Source of the DNA: Dermatophagoides farinae
Lineage: Eukaryota; Arthropoda; Arachnida; Sarcoptiformes; Pyroglyphidae
NCBI RefSeq assembly: GCF_024713945.1
Contig: NC_134683.1
Location: 4,093,501-4,157,500 of the forward strand
DNA: 64,000 nt
Direction of reading: 5' to 3'
Made by a program: the position numbers and the translations under genes. How positions within the stretch are numbered: the first letter of the stretch is position 1; every line of letters begins with the position of its first letter. The notes under the pieces were generated by a model. It was given only the letters and a program-made list of their open reading frames with translations, was not told the origin of the DNA and did no database searches. This document shows, piece after piece, positions 49,603 through 60,262 of this stretch.

Positions 49603-50891
49603 TTTGTTATTATATTGAAATAAGAAACAAAACCAATCAAAAACCACAATCAGAATGTGTCCATTATTATTTCCATAAATGTGATCGATATTTATTATTT
49701 ATATTGATCCATCGATCAATTGATTTATTGCATTATAGTACCACCATAATTGATTGCTATTACGTTGTTGTCATCAACACGCACACACACAGGTAATCTA
49801 ATCTAATCTAATTTAATTTAAAAATTTACCTTGTGACCTAAAAAAAAAGAAAAAAAAATTTCCATCAATTAACCATCATCAAGTATTATGGAGATCCGTT
49901 CGTTATGTTTTTATTTTTTGGGAGCAATCAAATCAAATTAAATTACAGATGATGTGTCCAATATTTTTAGATCCATGGATGCAATAAGTTTGTTTTCATT
50001 TTTTCGTTTTTCCATAGATTTCACAATCATGATTCTATTCAAAAGAATTTATTTACCTGTTTACCTATCAGTAATGAGATGCAAAAAAATTTTTTTTTTG
50101 ATATTTTTTAAATACGAAATTTCAAAATTTTTGTTTGTTTTTTTGTTTTCTTGAATTTTGTTTTCATCACCAGTTTTTAATCTCAATTTATCATCAACAA
50201 CATCATCATGAGGATTTCAAATGAAAAATGCAATAATTTTTTTTTTGCTGGAATCAACATTGAAAAAAAACAAAAATAAAAATACACTCAAAAGCAGAAT
50301 TTGAATGAATCCATCACACACACAAACAAAAGCAAAAGCCAAAATAACTCGATCACCTTCGTAATGTTGAAAAATAATTAACAACCGCGCCAATCGAATA
50401 TAAATATGAATCAAGGATTTTTTTTTCGAAGAAAAATCTGCTGTATACATGTTGTTTCGATCACACACACACACACAAATATCATTTCCTTGAACAAGTG
50501 GAAAAATTGAATTGATAATGACGATGAATGAATGATTTTTCAAGTTTATCATCATCATCATCATCGTTTTTTTTTCTTTGCATTCAACAATCTTTAATTT
50601 GAAAAACTTTTTTTTTTTTTTTGGAAAAAAAAATATTTTCAATTAACAAATAACTTTAGTGAGATTGAAAATGAAAATTAAAAGATAAATTTATTTTCTA
50701 AATTTGTAAATTTTTTTTTAAATATTTTTTTTTCTTTGAATTTTTTACTGGTTTTTTTTTCAAAAAAAAAAAAAAACACGATGTAAAGAAAATGACAGAC
50801 AAATGGATTGTTTCATTATCGGATGTTTTTTCTTTTTTTTTTCTTGGTTACTGTAAGCGATATATATTCGATTGTTTTTTTTTCGTTCTGT
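49603..50891. other. Intergenic region between the ML-domain gene and the first helical paralogue
   Basis: About 1.3 kb of AT-rich sequence with CA, CAT and A/T runs. It should hold the promoter of the ML-domain gene and the 3' UTR of the next gene. A 141-codon minus frame over 50217-50642 is built on repeats and was not accepted. Confidence 0.5.
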
Positions 50892-51248
50892 TTAAAATGG
50901 ACTTTTCCATTCCATTTCAATGGATGCATTGTTTAACATTCCAGTACGTTTAAGATCATCAGTAGTTTCAACGGTAATCTGACGACCATAACGGCTCATA
51001 TTGGAACGAAAATCTCGTAAACGTTCAATATACAAATGGATTTGATCACAAACATCTCTTGATTCATTGAATAGCCGTGCAGTAATCGATGGATGATTCT
51101 GTAATCGTTCAATTTGTTCTTTTTGTTTTTTTGTTCGTACAATTTCACGATCAATCCATTGGGTACAGGTTTCAAATTTTGTATCATTCATCATTTTTTT
51201 TGCATCATTTAGCAATTTAATTAGCTGTGTTTCTTGCTGTGATGACAT
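50892..51248 (-). CDS. Small charged helical protein, paralogue A (unknown family)
   Basis: Single-exon ORF of 118 aa from ATG 51248; the frame is open further upstream, but only through hydrophobic repeat-derived codons without ATG support. No signal peptide or membrane helix in this form. The protein is rich in Lys/Arg/Glu/Gln with long predicted helices (TKKQKEQIERLQN, HLYIERLRDFRSNM) and ends in KSPF. It is about 58% identical by hand count to the paralogue 1.6 kb upstream on the same strand (69 of 118 columns). The most conserved block is ETCTQWIDRE followed by TKK.KEQIER.QNH. I do not recognise a family; probably cytosolic and self-associating through coiled coils. Confidence 0.7.
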   Translation of the reverse strand: MSSQQETQLIKLLNDAKKMMNDTKFETCTQWIDREIVRTKKQKEQIERLQNHPSITARLFNESRDVCDQIHLYIERLRDFRSNMSRYGRQITVETTDDLKRTGMLNNASIEMEWKSPF

Positions 51249-52851
51249 GTTGATGTTGATTGGTTTTTTTTTTTTGAAAAAAAACGATTTTTTTGATAAC
51301 GGAAAATTAATAGAAAAAAAAAACAAAAACAAAAACAAAAAATAATTCGTTGGAAAAAAAAACACGCACAAACAAACACGGACACAAAATATGACCCAAA
51401 CCACACAAAACAAAAAACAAAAAATTAATCACACGAAAAAATCAATTTCGAAGATGGTCAAAATTCTTACAAAAAAAAATAAGATTTAGATTTTTTTTTT
51501 CGAATGAAATTGTTTATCAGTCTTTTTAAATACCTCTTTTCGTATGTTTGTTTGTTTGTTTGTTTGTTCACTGGATGCAATAATTGTTGATTTTAGATTG
51601 AAATTTAAATGAAAACAAAAATCAACGAATCAATAGAAAGACGACAACGACGACGACGACGACGACGACTACAATGGCAACAAATATATCGAATATTGAA
51701 GAATATCGTGAATCAAAGAGAGATTGAAAATAAAAATTCGAAGGCTATCAATATGTGATTACCAATACATTTTCAAATGTATTTTTTCTTCTTTTTTTTT
51801 GTTTCGTTTATAATCAAAAACTAGGTTGAATGGACAATTGTGAATCATCATCATCATCATCATTGATTTTGTGTCTTTGAATTAGAAACCTGAAATGAAC
51901 AAAAAAAAATCTGTGTGTGAGAGAGTGTGTGTGTGTGTGTGTAGAATAGTGGTTTCTTCTGCATATATTGAGAGAAATTCATGAAAAAAAGTCAATTTAA
52001 AAATAAACAACAGTAACGACTTACGTTATGCACACACAAAAAAAATGTAAAAATTTGAAATAGAGATAAAAAGAAAGAAAAAGAGACAAGCTCATCTTAA
52101 TCTCATTTTAGGTTATCATTTGTGTGTGTGTGTGTGTATGAGAATTGAAAAATTTTCATCCATTCAAACAAACAAACAAATAAATAGATAATACTTTCGA
52201 TCATCATCATCATCATTGATTATCATCAAAATAATGATGATGATGATTTTTGGCACGATATACCATTTCCTTATCATTTAATAATAATCACAAACAAACA
52301 AACAAAAACTGTTTGTTTGTTCATTTTCAATCATCCACATAATTTATAAAAAAAAAATCATTAATCATCGTGGATCATTCTCACCAATCATTCATTAATT
52401 CATTCAATGGATCAATGATTGATCGATCGAACGATTCCCATACATTCATCCATCCATCCATCCATTGTTTCGATTTTTTTGTTTTGTTTTGTTTGTCACG
52501 TTTAATTTTATCGATATTAAAAATCAAAACAATTTAAAAACTTTTGTTCACATTAATTAAAACACAACTCTGTTATTTAGCAAGATTTTTATTTTTTATA
52601 TCAAGATTATTATGATTATATTGATCATCTATAAATCAATCAATGATTTATATATGTAAAGCCAAAAATATATAAATGTATGTAAGTGTATGTGTGTGTG
52701 TGTGAATGTTTGTTTGTTTTTTTCCATGTAAATTCGGAATGATCTTGGATCAAATTGCTGGATTAATAAGATGATGACAGTTTTTTTTCAAGTGAAAAAA
52801 AACAAGGACATCTAATTGAGAGTCTTTTTTTTAGTCGTTTTTAGCGATTTC
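51249..52851. other. Spacer between the two helical paralogues
   Basis: 1.6 kb with a CGA run near 51645, TG runs near 51920 and 52120, and CAT repeats. It should hold the promoter of paralogue A and the 3' UTR of paralogue B. No gene seen. Confidence 0.55.
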
Positions 52852-53205
52852 TTAGAATGGACATTTATATTCCGTTGAATATGATGCATTTTTCAATATG
52901 CCTGAAGCTCTTGCATCGTGATCATTAGTAATGACAACTTGATGTCCATTTTTAGCCATATTTGAACGGAAATCTTTTAGATTTTCAATAAAACGATGTA
53001 ACCCATCGACAGTATCACGTGCTTCATTAAATAATTTTGCCGGAATACTTGAATGATTCTGTTGTCGTTCGATTTGTTCTTTCAATTTTTTTGTTCGCTG
53101 CACTTCACGATCAATCCATTGTGTACATGTTTCCATTTCTGTATCATTAATCAGACGTTCAGCTTCTTTTAATAATTTCCGCAATTGATTTTCTTGTTGA
53201 GACAT
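52852..53205 (-). CDS. Small charged helical protein, paralogue B (unknown family)
   Basis: Single-exon ORF of 117 aa from ATG 53205, without introns. Same organisation as paralogue A: N-terminal MSQQENQLRKLLKEAERL helix, conserved METCTQWIDRE, a Lys/Glu-rich helix, LFNEARD, ENLKDFRSNMAKNG, and a C-terminus ending KCPF. Conservation of the reading frame while many third positions and several residues differ shows that both copies are under protein-level constraint. Whether the two are mite-specific cannot be told from the sequence. Confidence 0.75.
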   Translation of the reverse strand: MSQQENQLRKLLKEAERLINDTEMETCTQWIDREVQRTKKLKEQIERQQNHSSIPAKLFNEARDTVDGLHRFIENLKDFRSNMAKNGHQVVITNDHDARASGILKNASYSTEYKCPF

Positions 53206-53283
53206 TTTGAAATTTAAAAATATTCAGATTGAGACGAAACAAAACAAAACAAAAAAAAATTGTTGAAGCAAATAATTTTCACA

Positions 53284-53284
<1 letters not shown>

Positions 53285-53316
<32 letters not shown>
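53285..53316. repeat. CA dinucleotide microsatellite
   Basis: About 16 AC units in a row, one of the longest pure CA tracts in the window, upstream of helical paralogue B. Confidence 0.9.
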
Positions 53317-53322
<6 letters not shown>

Positions 53323-54772
53323 AAACAAATAAATTCAAAAAGATTCAGAATCGGTAAATAAACGATGGCGATTGATACACAAACGGAATTGAAATGAAAA
53401 TTTTCTTTCTTGATGGACCAAATTTCTCTTTCGTTATCGTATGTTTCAATCAAAGGATTTTTTTGTTCGTTTTGAACCTAAAATGGAAAAAAAACAGAAC
53501 AGAAAAATTTTTAGAGTGAATTAGTGTGAATGTTATGAACGGCAACAAAAAAAATACTAGTTTTCCATAAGGATTTATATAGAAAACAAAAAAAAAGATG
53601 AAAAATTAACCAAACGAAAAAGGAAAAATTATAATTCTAATCCGTAATCATATGACAAGATTTCTGTTATGCTCTTGTTGTTGTTGTTCATACATCATCG
53701 AATCAATCGGTACAGCCATTATAGAGTTAGAAAAAAGTGAAAAAAAACTGCAAAAAAAAGAGATTTGGCCCCTAAGGTTATTGGAAGTTGTAACTGTTGA
53801 TGCTGCATTTGTTTATTTGTTTGTTTGTGTGTGTGTGTGTGTGTTCCAAGGAAATTGAAAAAAAATAATGATGAAAAAGTGAGCCGATAAACAGTTGTTG
53901 CTGAACATATCCTGATTTTTTTTTAAATGCACGTACTATGGATGAAGGAGAAAACTGGAAACAAAAAAAAATTGATAACAAAAAAAACCTGATGTGGAAG
54001 ATTCTCAATTTTAGAAAATGAAACTCGTTTTTCTATTTCAATTTTTTGACGTCAAAATTTAACTGACCTTTTCCATGTCGATGATGATGATGATGATGTC
54101 ATGATGAGACGAAAATGAAAAATTATCTTTTTTTTCCCACTTGGTAAAAGATTTTTTTTTTGTTCTGTTTTAATTACAAAAATGCATAATTATTTGTTCC
54201 GTAGAAAAAAATTTTGTTGCAAAAAAAAATGCAAACATTCGAAAAATGTTTACACTTTTGACTGACTGGCCATTCATATATGTAATTACACATATGTTCA
54301 AAATAAATTCACGGAACAATGATGATGATGATCAAGATGCACTTGCACTTGTTTTTGTATATGATCCATAAATTAATCACATTAATCAATGATGATCATG
54401 AAATTTCTAAATGATAATCTAATTTTGGATTTCAGACTCCTTTTGATACTAATAATATTTGTGTATGTGTGTGTGTGTGTATGTGTGACATGACTGACAC
54501 ACCAATAATCAGCTGTTGAATTGTGCAAAGATTTTATCAAGAAAAAAAAACTTTCGATTTTGTTTTCCTTATTAATTACAAATTAATAAATTCATAAGAA
54601 ACAAAAATTTTTTTTGATATTGACCATTTTGGGGATCGTGACAGTTTTTTTTCCATTTTTTTTTCATTTCACCATCACACATGACGATAAAAATTAATAT
54701 CAACAGACAATCGAAAAAAAAATTCATCGAAAATGAACAATCATCATCATCATATTATCGTGAGTTTTGAAC

Positions 54773-54796
54773 AAAAAAAAAAAAAAAAAAAAAAAA
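54773..54796. repeat. A24 homopolymer
   Basis: A pure A run of about 24 bases, matched elsewhere by T24 at 12586-12609. Without a target-site duplication or upstream gene-like sequence there is no reason to call a retrocopy. Confidence 0.8.
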
Positions 54797-57301
54797 TATG
54801 AATCTCAAAAATAATAATGGACGTCCTATTCACCTATCACTGACCTGAACCACTGTTATTGCATCATCATCATAATAATAATCATTATGCAATCATCACA
54901 CACACATTCTATAATCAATAATCAAAAATAATTCATCTTCAATCGATTCACACACACACACAAACACAAACAATGTGGCCATTGGTCATTGTATGAGAAG
55001 CGTGCAGCAGAAAAAAAAATCAATGAATAACCACAAGTTTTTTTTGTGGACAGAATATCAAAATGATAATAATTTTCGGTCAACAGAAACAGAAAATTTT
55101 GAGGTCATTTTAATTTAAATTTTTTCTTTTTCTTCCTTTTTTTTCGCCTACAATCTTTCATCATTCATTCATCGCTAATTGATTGATTTTTCTTTCGGGT
55201 ATTTATTATTATTATATCACCATTAAGTTGTTGTTTATTTATATTTCAATTTAATTAGCTATATAACTACTTGTTTTTGTTTTTTTTTTTGTTTATTTCA
55301 GACAAGAAAAAAAAATTTTTTTGTTAAAATACATCATCATTGATGATAAACGGGGTTAAAGGATTTTCTTAAAAACAAAAACAAAAACATTGTGTGTGTG
55401 TCGATGGCCAAAAAGACAAAGACACCGAAAAAATCGCACACACACACACAACCATCATCATCATTATCATTGAACGAAAAATGACCACGACATCAATGAT
55501 TATTATTTCATTGTAAACATTTCATTATACAACAACGAAAACGATTGTTATTTTTTTTTTGAGAAAAAAAAATTGTCAAGATAAATGAACACAATTGGCC
55601 ATTGTTTTTTTTTTATTGCTGTGGAAAAAAAAGGTTCGTATGTTACACACACATGCAACAGTTTGGTATTAGCCTGTTTTAGCCTTATATAAAGATTTCA
55701 CATTCATCGACATAAATTAATTTTATATTTATTTATCATCATCATCCAAAGATGATGATGTCTGGCTCATCATCATCATCATCATCATCTTCGTTATCAT
55801 AATTTCGTTTGTCCCAATAGTATGTAAAGATTTGCATGGCTAATAATAATAATAATCTCTTTCACATCATGCACACACACATGATAATGATGTTCATCAT
55901 TCATTGAAATTGATGTGTTTGTTTCATGAAAAAAAAAAATTTCCGAGAGAAAAAAGAAAAAAAAAATCTTGACACGATATTTGAAATTTATTTTTCACTT
56001 CTATTTATTTTTTTTTCCATTGAAATGATGTAGATTTGCATATGTTCCAGAATTTTTTTTTTTTTTATTTATTTATTTGAAATATAAATTTTTTTTTGCA
56101 GAGAAATCATCAACAGCAACATGTGTAAAAATAATTTTTTGTCGTTGTTTTTTTTTCTTACATAAACGATGATGATGATTGCCTGATTGTAATGAAATCG
56201 TTGTTGTTGTTGCTGTTGTTGTTGTTGATGTTGTTTTTTCATTAGTTTCCAAAAATTAAAAATAAAGGTACGAAATGGAATTTTTTTTATAGTTATTTAT
56301 TCACAAAAAAAATGTTTATGTTTGTAAATAAATAAAAAAAAAAAAATTTCCGGTGAGAGAAAATTTTTGTACATTTGTGATTCCGGTGGCACATTAAAAT
56401 CTTGTGTGTGTGGGTGTGTGTATCGTTTTAAGACACGTGATTTTTATTCAATTTCGTAATTTGAAACCATAAAAGATACATTTTTTTATCATCAATTTTT
56501 TTTCTAGTTCTAAATTGATTGATTGATTGATTGATGTTTACAATGTGTGTTTATAGCGGCGGCGGCAGCAGCAGCAGCAGCTGTTTTCATATTTTCTTTG
56601 AAAATTTTAAATTCGAATTCGAATTTTTTGTTTTTCATTTGATGGTCGAAATAGTCGAATTTTAATCTGAAATGTGAACAATTCCACGAATCGACAGATG
56701 ACAGATCAATCAATCAATCAATCAATCAATCACTTTGATTGATTTTTGGTGTGATTTTTATTCGTTTTATTATGGACTTTATGCTCATTGCCAAAAATTA
56801 TTGAGCAATGGTGATAATAAACAACAAAAACAACAACAACGTACATTATAATCAAAAAATAGACGAAAATTAATAATTTCTTTCTCTATCATTTTATTTT
56901 TCTTTATATGTAGATAAATCTAGAAATCAAAGTCTAAATCAACAAATAATCATCATTCGCTATATCCGGTGTGTATATTTGTGTGCTGATACGAATTTCT
57001 TTTTTTTGTAATCAATCAATATCAATATATTGATTATTGATTATTGATCATTGATCACATCGATCAATTTTGATTTTGGTATCTATCTGGGTATTTATAT
57101 ATAAATATTGGCAATAAAAAAAAATCAATTTATTGATCAAATTTTTATTTTGCAGAACAAAACAAAACATCGTTTAAAAATTTTACGAAACATATATCAA
57201 TTTACCATTATATTATGCCTACATCATTCAAATTGGCAACAACAACAACAACGTTTCTAGAACAATCAACATTAAATACCAGCTGACTAAATCAAGAACG
57301 A

Positions 57302-58588
57302 ATGATATTTTATAATAATAAAATTGTGGATAATAAAATACGATTAGTTGATGATTATAAAGCAGCTAAATATCGTAATTATCTAACAACAACAACAGCG
57401 ACAACGGTGACCACCGAACAACAATCAATCGATAATAATGATGATTACAAGATTGGTGATAATGGTGGCCATTGGTCAAACGGTAACAATGGTGGGGATG
57501 GAAACAAATATCCCAAAATACGTGTATTGATCTTTTGGATGCAACGTTCATCATCGACAACGGCAGAACAAGATTTGAATAAAATTTTAGAAAAACAATT
57601 GAAAATTTTCATCTACAGTAATTGTGGTATTGCTGATAGCCAAAAACAACATGATGGTATTGGTGGCCAGGTTTGGTTGGAAAAAATTAAACATTCCAAA
57701 TCCAATTGTCTTTCCACATATCATTATCGATATCGATTTATTGTAAACAATTATGGCAATGACGATACAATCGATATACGATTGAAATTCTATTTGATAC
57801 GATGGCCAGATTGTTTTGAATTGAAATCGCAATTTTTTTATGAAGAATTTGCTAGAAAATATTTTCATCTGACAAATATTGCAATTGGTTTCTATCAATA
57901 TGGTAATCTAGATTCATTTCAATATATTTCATCGTGGCTAAAAGGATTTTATAAATTTCATCGTCAACAACAGAAACAACAACGACGATCATCATCGATT
58001 ATTATTGATAATATACAAATCTATTTGGCTAGATTTGGTCATTGTATTGTCGAAAACGATATTGATTTGAATGAAAAAAATTTCATACAAGATTATCATG
58101 TGCGTCTCATTGATTGTGGTCATCATCATCATTATAATCATAATCGTGGTAGTCGATCATCGTCCACGACATCGATAATTTCATCAAATTCATCATCATC
58201 ATCATCATCATCGATTTTTTCACGAACATCTAAACGTTCATCATCGTGTAGCAGTAACGATGATTGTTGTAAAAACAATTATCATCATCTACTTGAATCA
58301 TTCATACGTTGTTTGATTAAAGTTAATCTAAATGAATATTTCAATCTACAATTGTTAAGCGTATCAATACAAGCTGAACGACAACAACAACAACAAAAAC
58401 AAGAGAAACGAAAATCAAAATGGAAACGAAATCGAACATCATCATCATCATCATGGATCCTATTATTATTTATACGCAGTACAAATAATAATCCAAATAT
58501 TATGAATGATGGTGGCCATACATTTATTAATTGGATGTCACGCTATTTTAAAATTAAATTGAAAAAATGGTGGCATCATGTATTCTGA
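57302..58588 (+). CDS. Orphan 428-aa protein, single exon
   Basis: Uninterrupted 428-codon ORF from ATG 57302 to TGA 58588. Residues ~30-65 are Thr/Asn/Gly-rich. A more ordinary stretch runs from KYPKIRVLIFWMQ (~70) to about residue 275 (IYLARFGHCIVENDIDLNEK); then come a polySer insertion, a Cys/Ser segment (SSCSSNDDCCKNN) and a final part that alternates polyQ, Lys/Arg-rich and hydrophobic pieces, ending in a basic and aromatic KIKLKKWWHHVF. No signal peptide at the start. I do not recognise a family. It reads like a fast-evolving intracellular protein. It lies about 490 bp upstream of the virus-like gene on the same strand, so a shared origin was considered, but nothing in it looks viral. 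Confidence 0.6.
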   Translation: MIFYNNKIVDNKIRLVDDYKAAKYRNYLTTTTATTVTTEQQSIDNNDDYKIGDNGGHWSNGNNGGDGNKYPKIRVLIFWMQRSSSTTAEQDLNKILEKQLKIFIYSNCGIADSQKQHDGIGGQVWLEKIKHSKSNCLSTYHYRYRFIVNNYGNDDTIDIRLKFYLIRWPDCFELKSQFFYEEFARKYFHLTNIAIGFYQYGNLDSFQYISSWLKGFYKFHRQQQKQQRRSSSIIIDNIQIYLARFGHCIVENDIDLNEKNFIQDYHVRLIDCGHHHHYNHNRGSRSSSTTSIISSNSSSSSSSSIFSRTSKRSSSCSSNDDCCKNNYHHLLESFIRCLIKVNLNEYFNLQLLSVSIQAERQQQQQKQEKRKSKWKRNRTSSSSSWILLLFIRSTNNNPNIMNDGGHTFINWMSRYFKIKLKKWWHHVF

Positions 58589-58900
58589 ATGAAATGAAAA
58601 AAAAAGATTCGATTTGTTTTTTAAATTTTTTTTTATTTTTTTTTCGAATGAATTTGAAATATTTACCCTGTTTATTCTATATTTGATATTCTTGTTTCAA
58701 TAGAATGTAAATAATCTGATTTTTTTTTATTTTTGTAAAAGTTGAACGATAAAATTAAAAAAAAGAATTAGAATCTCAATCGATCGATTTTAAATAATTA
58801 AATTGTAGTGATGATGATGATGATGATGTGCATAACGTCATTTATGAATGGCCATGCATGGAGCTGAGAACTGAATTAATTGAGTAACGTGACTTTTCGA
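58589..58900. other. Spacer between the orphan gene and the virus-like gene
   Basis: AT-rich, with an ATG repeat near 58810. It should contain the 3' UTR of the orphan gene. No additional ORF seen. Confidence 0.55.
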
Positions 58901-59055
58901 TATAAATCGAGCATGGTGAGTGAAGATTTTTTCTATTCAATCATTACACGTTTGATATTCGACAGCCTTTTTTGAAAAGTAAGTTTTTTTCTAGTTTAAT
59001 CTGATCATATATTAATTTTATTTATTCAAATATTTGATTGTCACAATTGAAATAG
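58901..59055 (+). promoter_or_regulatory. Candidate promoter and spliced 5' leader of the virus-like gene
   Basis: TATAAAT at 58901-58907. About 30 bases on, ATTCAATCATT could be the start site. The leader then reads into GAAAA|GTAAGT (donor at 58979), and a 77-bp intron ends at GAAATAG (59054-59055), 24 bases before the ATG at 59080. Promoter, donor and acceptor fit in spacing, which suggests a normal host transcript. Confidence 0.45.
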
Positions 59056-59079
59056 CAATTCTACTTAATTCTATCAATA

Positions 59080-59874
59080 ATGGAAGGTTTTGACAATGAC
59101 ATCAAGTTTCCAGATTTTCCATTTGATGATTTTTTTTCTGGTCAAAACTCTAGAGGTCAAAACTCAAGAGACAATAATTTCGATGTAGTTGAACTGTATA
59201 AAAAACATTGTAACGTGATTCGTCAGAATTTAGAACTCTACTCTTTATTCTGTCACTTGATAACCATACGAGGTACAAATATTGAAAAAATTCGTAGAAC
59301 AACCAGAGACGAAGGATTGGAATCGTTGGATAAAATCAATCGAACATTCAATATTGATTGGACTACAAAAGGTCGTAATTTACGACCATCAACCTTGACA
59401 CCTGGAAGAATGATTATGTTAATGCCTGAAATTGCTGTTTTGTCAATGCGCCATATCAGGCACATACCTGGTTTGAATTCTGATTTGCCATTTCCATTTC
59501 GAATAAAATCCGTAATAGCATTGATACCTCAAAATTGGATTACATATATTGAAGCAGCTAATTTTGCTGCATATAACTTAACTAGGGTAACATCACCAAA
59601 TATACCTGGAAAAAATGCAGCTGAAATGGCAATTGTAAACACACGTTCAGGTCAATACAATCCTAGAATCACTGAAGATAACCGATTGTATTTTTGGAAA
59701 AGTTTAAAACGAAACATTACTCCGGAAGAATGGGCTCAATTGAAAATTGGTATTCAAAAAACTGCTGATCGTTTTGCTGCTGTACGTGTTGAATTTGGTT
59801 TACCAGCTGCACCTGATGGAGAAATATATGATTGGGATGATGTTGTTCATAATGCACAACCATCATCAGCTTGA
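59080..59874 (+). CDS. Endogenous, intact nucleoprotein-like gene of phenuivirus/tenuivirus type
   Basis: 264-codon ORF from ATG 59080 to TGA 59874, no stops or frame breaks, no coding introns. Residues ~1-35 are acidic with a short GQNSR duplication. The rest resembles the nucleoprotein domain of phlebo-/tenui-like negative-strand RNA viruses in order and spacing of blocks: LTPGRMIMLMPEIAV (~106-120), LPFPFR..SVIALIP (~136-150), LTRVTSPNIPGK (~167-178) and YFWKSL (~204-209). These proteins coat viral RNA. Here the gene sits among host genes with an apparent TATA box, spliced leader and poly(A) signal, and is free of the microsatellites that riddle its neighbours. That argues for an old integrated copy kept as a host gene. 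The alternative is an unrelated host protein that happens to match; family assignment is by eye. Confidence 0.65.
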   Translation: MEGFDNDIKFPDFPFDDFFSGQNSRGQNSRDNNFDVVELYKKHCNVIRQNLELYSLFCHLITIRGTNIEKIRRTTRDEGLESLDKINRTFNIDWTTKGRNLRPSTLTPGRMIMLMPEIAVLSMRHIRHIPGLNSDLPFPFRIKSVIALIPQNWITYIEAANFAAYNLTRVTSPNIPGKNAAEMAIVNTRSGQYNPRITEDNRLYFWKSLKRNITPEEWAQLKIGIQKTADRFAAVRVEFGLPAAPDGEIYDWDDVVHNAQPSSA

Positions 59875-59947
59875 TAAGTTTCATTTCATCTATATTTTAA
59901 TTGATTATTATCACATATTGTAATTTCATTTTTATTGAAAAAAAAAC

Positions 59948-59953
59948 AATAAA
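59948..59953 (+). terminator. Candidate poly(A) signal of the virus-like gene
   Basis: AATAAA 74 bp after the TGA, a normal distance for a short host 3' UTR. Confidence 0.5.
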
Positions 59954-60046
59954 AAATTCTAATTCTACAAGTCGAATTTTAGATAACATTAGATTCTCCA
60001 ACCATTTTATGAGTTAAAATTAACAAAATTTAATTTCGACTAGTGT

Positions 60047-60066
60047 AAGTGCTGCCATCTGTTAAC
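60047..60066 (-). promoter_or_regulatory. CTCF-like boundary element, copy C
   Basis: Plus-strand AAGTGCTGCCATCTGTTAAC, identical to copy A over the first 17 bases. It lies between the plus-strand poly(A) signal at 59948 and the minus-strand one at 60161, the same arrangement as copy A at the other end of the window, and has the same orientation. Confidence 0.5.
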
Positions 60067-60160
60067 AAATAAAACAACTGTGATTATATAATTTCACCTT
60101 TTTTTCAACAAGGAAGGAATAATAAATGACCACAAGAAAAGAATTGATCAAAAAAAAAAC

Positions 60161-60166
60161 TTTATT
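60161..60166 (-). terminator. Candidate poly(A) signal of the chaoptin-like gene
   Basis: TTTATTTTATTT on the plus strand gives two overlapping minus-strand AATAAA copies about 95-100 bp past the stop codon. Confidence 0.5.
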
Positions 60167-60262
60167 TTATTTACAAATAATCAATGTATACAAACAAATA
60201 ACGAATTCGGAATTCAAAAACTCTAAATAATGATATTGGGATACACATATAATATTCAATCT

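Larger units (their letters stand above)
53206..57301. other. 4.1 kb stretch without a visible gene
   Basis: AT-rich with a long CA run at 53285-53316, A24 at 54773-54796, CAT repeats and many T runs. It contains the promoter of helical paralogue B on the left. AT-rich palindromic sequence (repeated TTGATTATTGATCA) lies near 57010-57060. No exon, RNA gene or mobile element could be supported. Confidence 0.5.

Noticed and set aside
50217-50642. 141-codon minus frame
   Set aside because: Built from Lys/Phe codons of A/T runs and CA repeats (CVCV), without any domain.
54773-54796. A24 run as the tail of a retrotransposed copy
   Set aside because: No gene-like sequence precedes it and no target-site duplication is visible; long A runs are common here.
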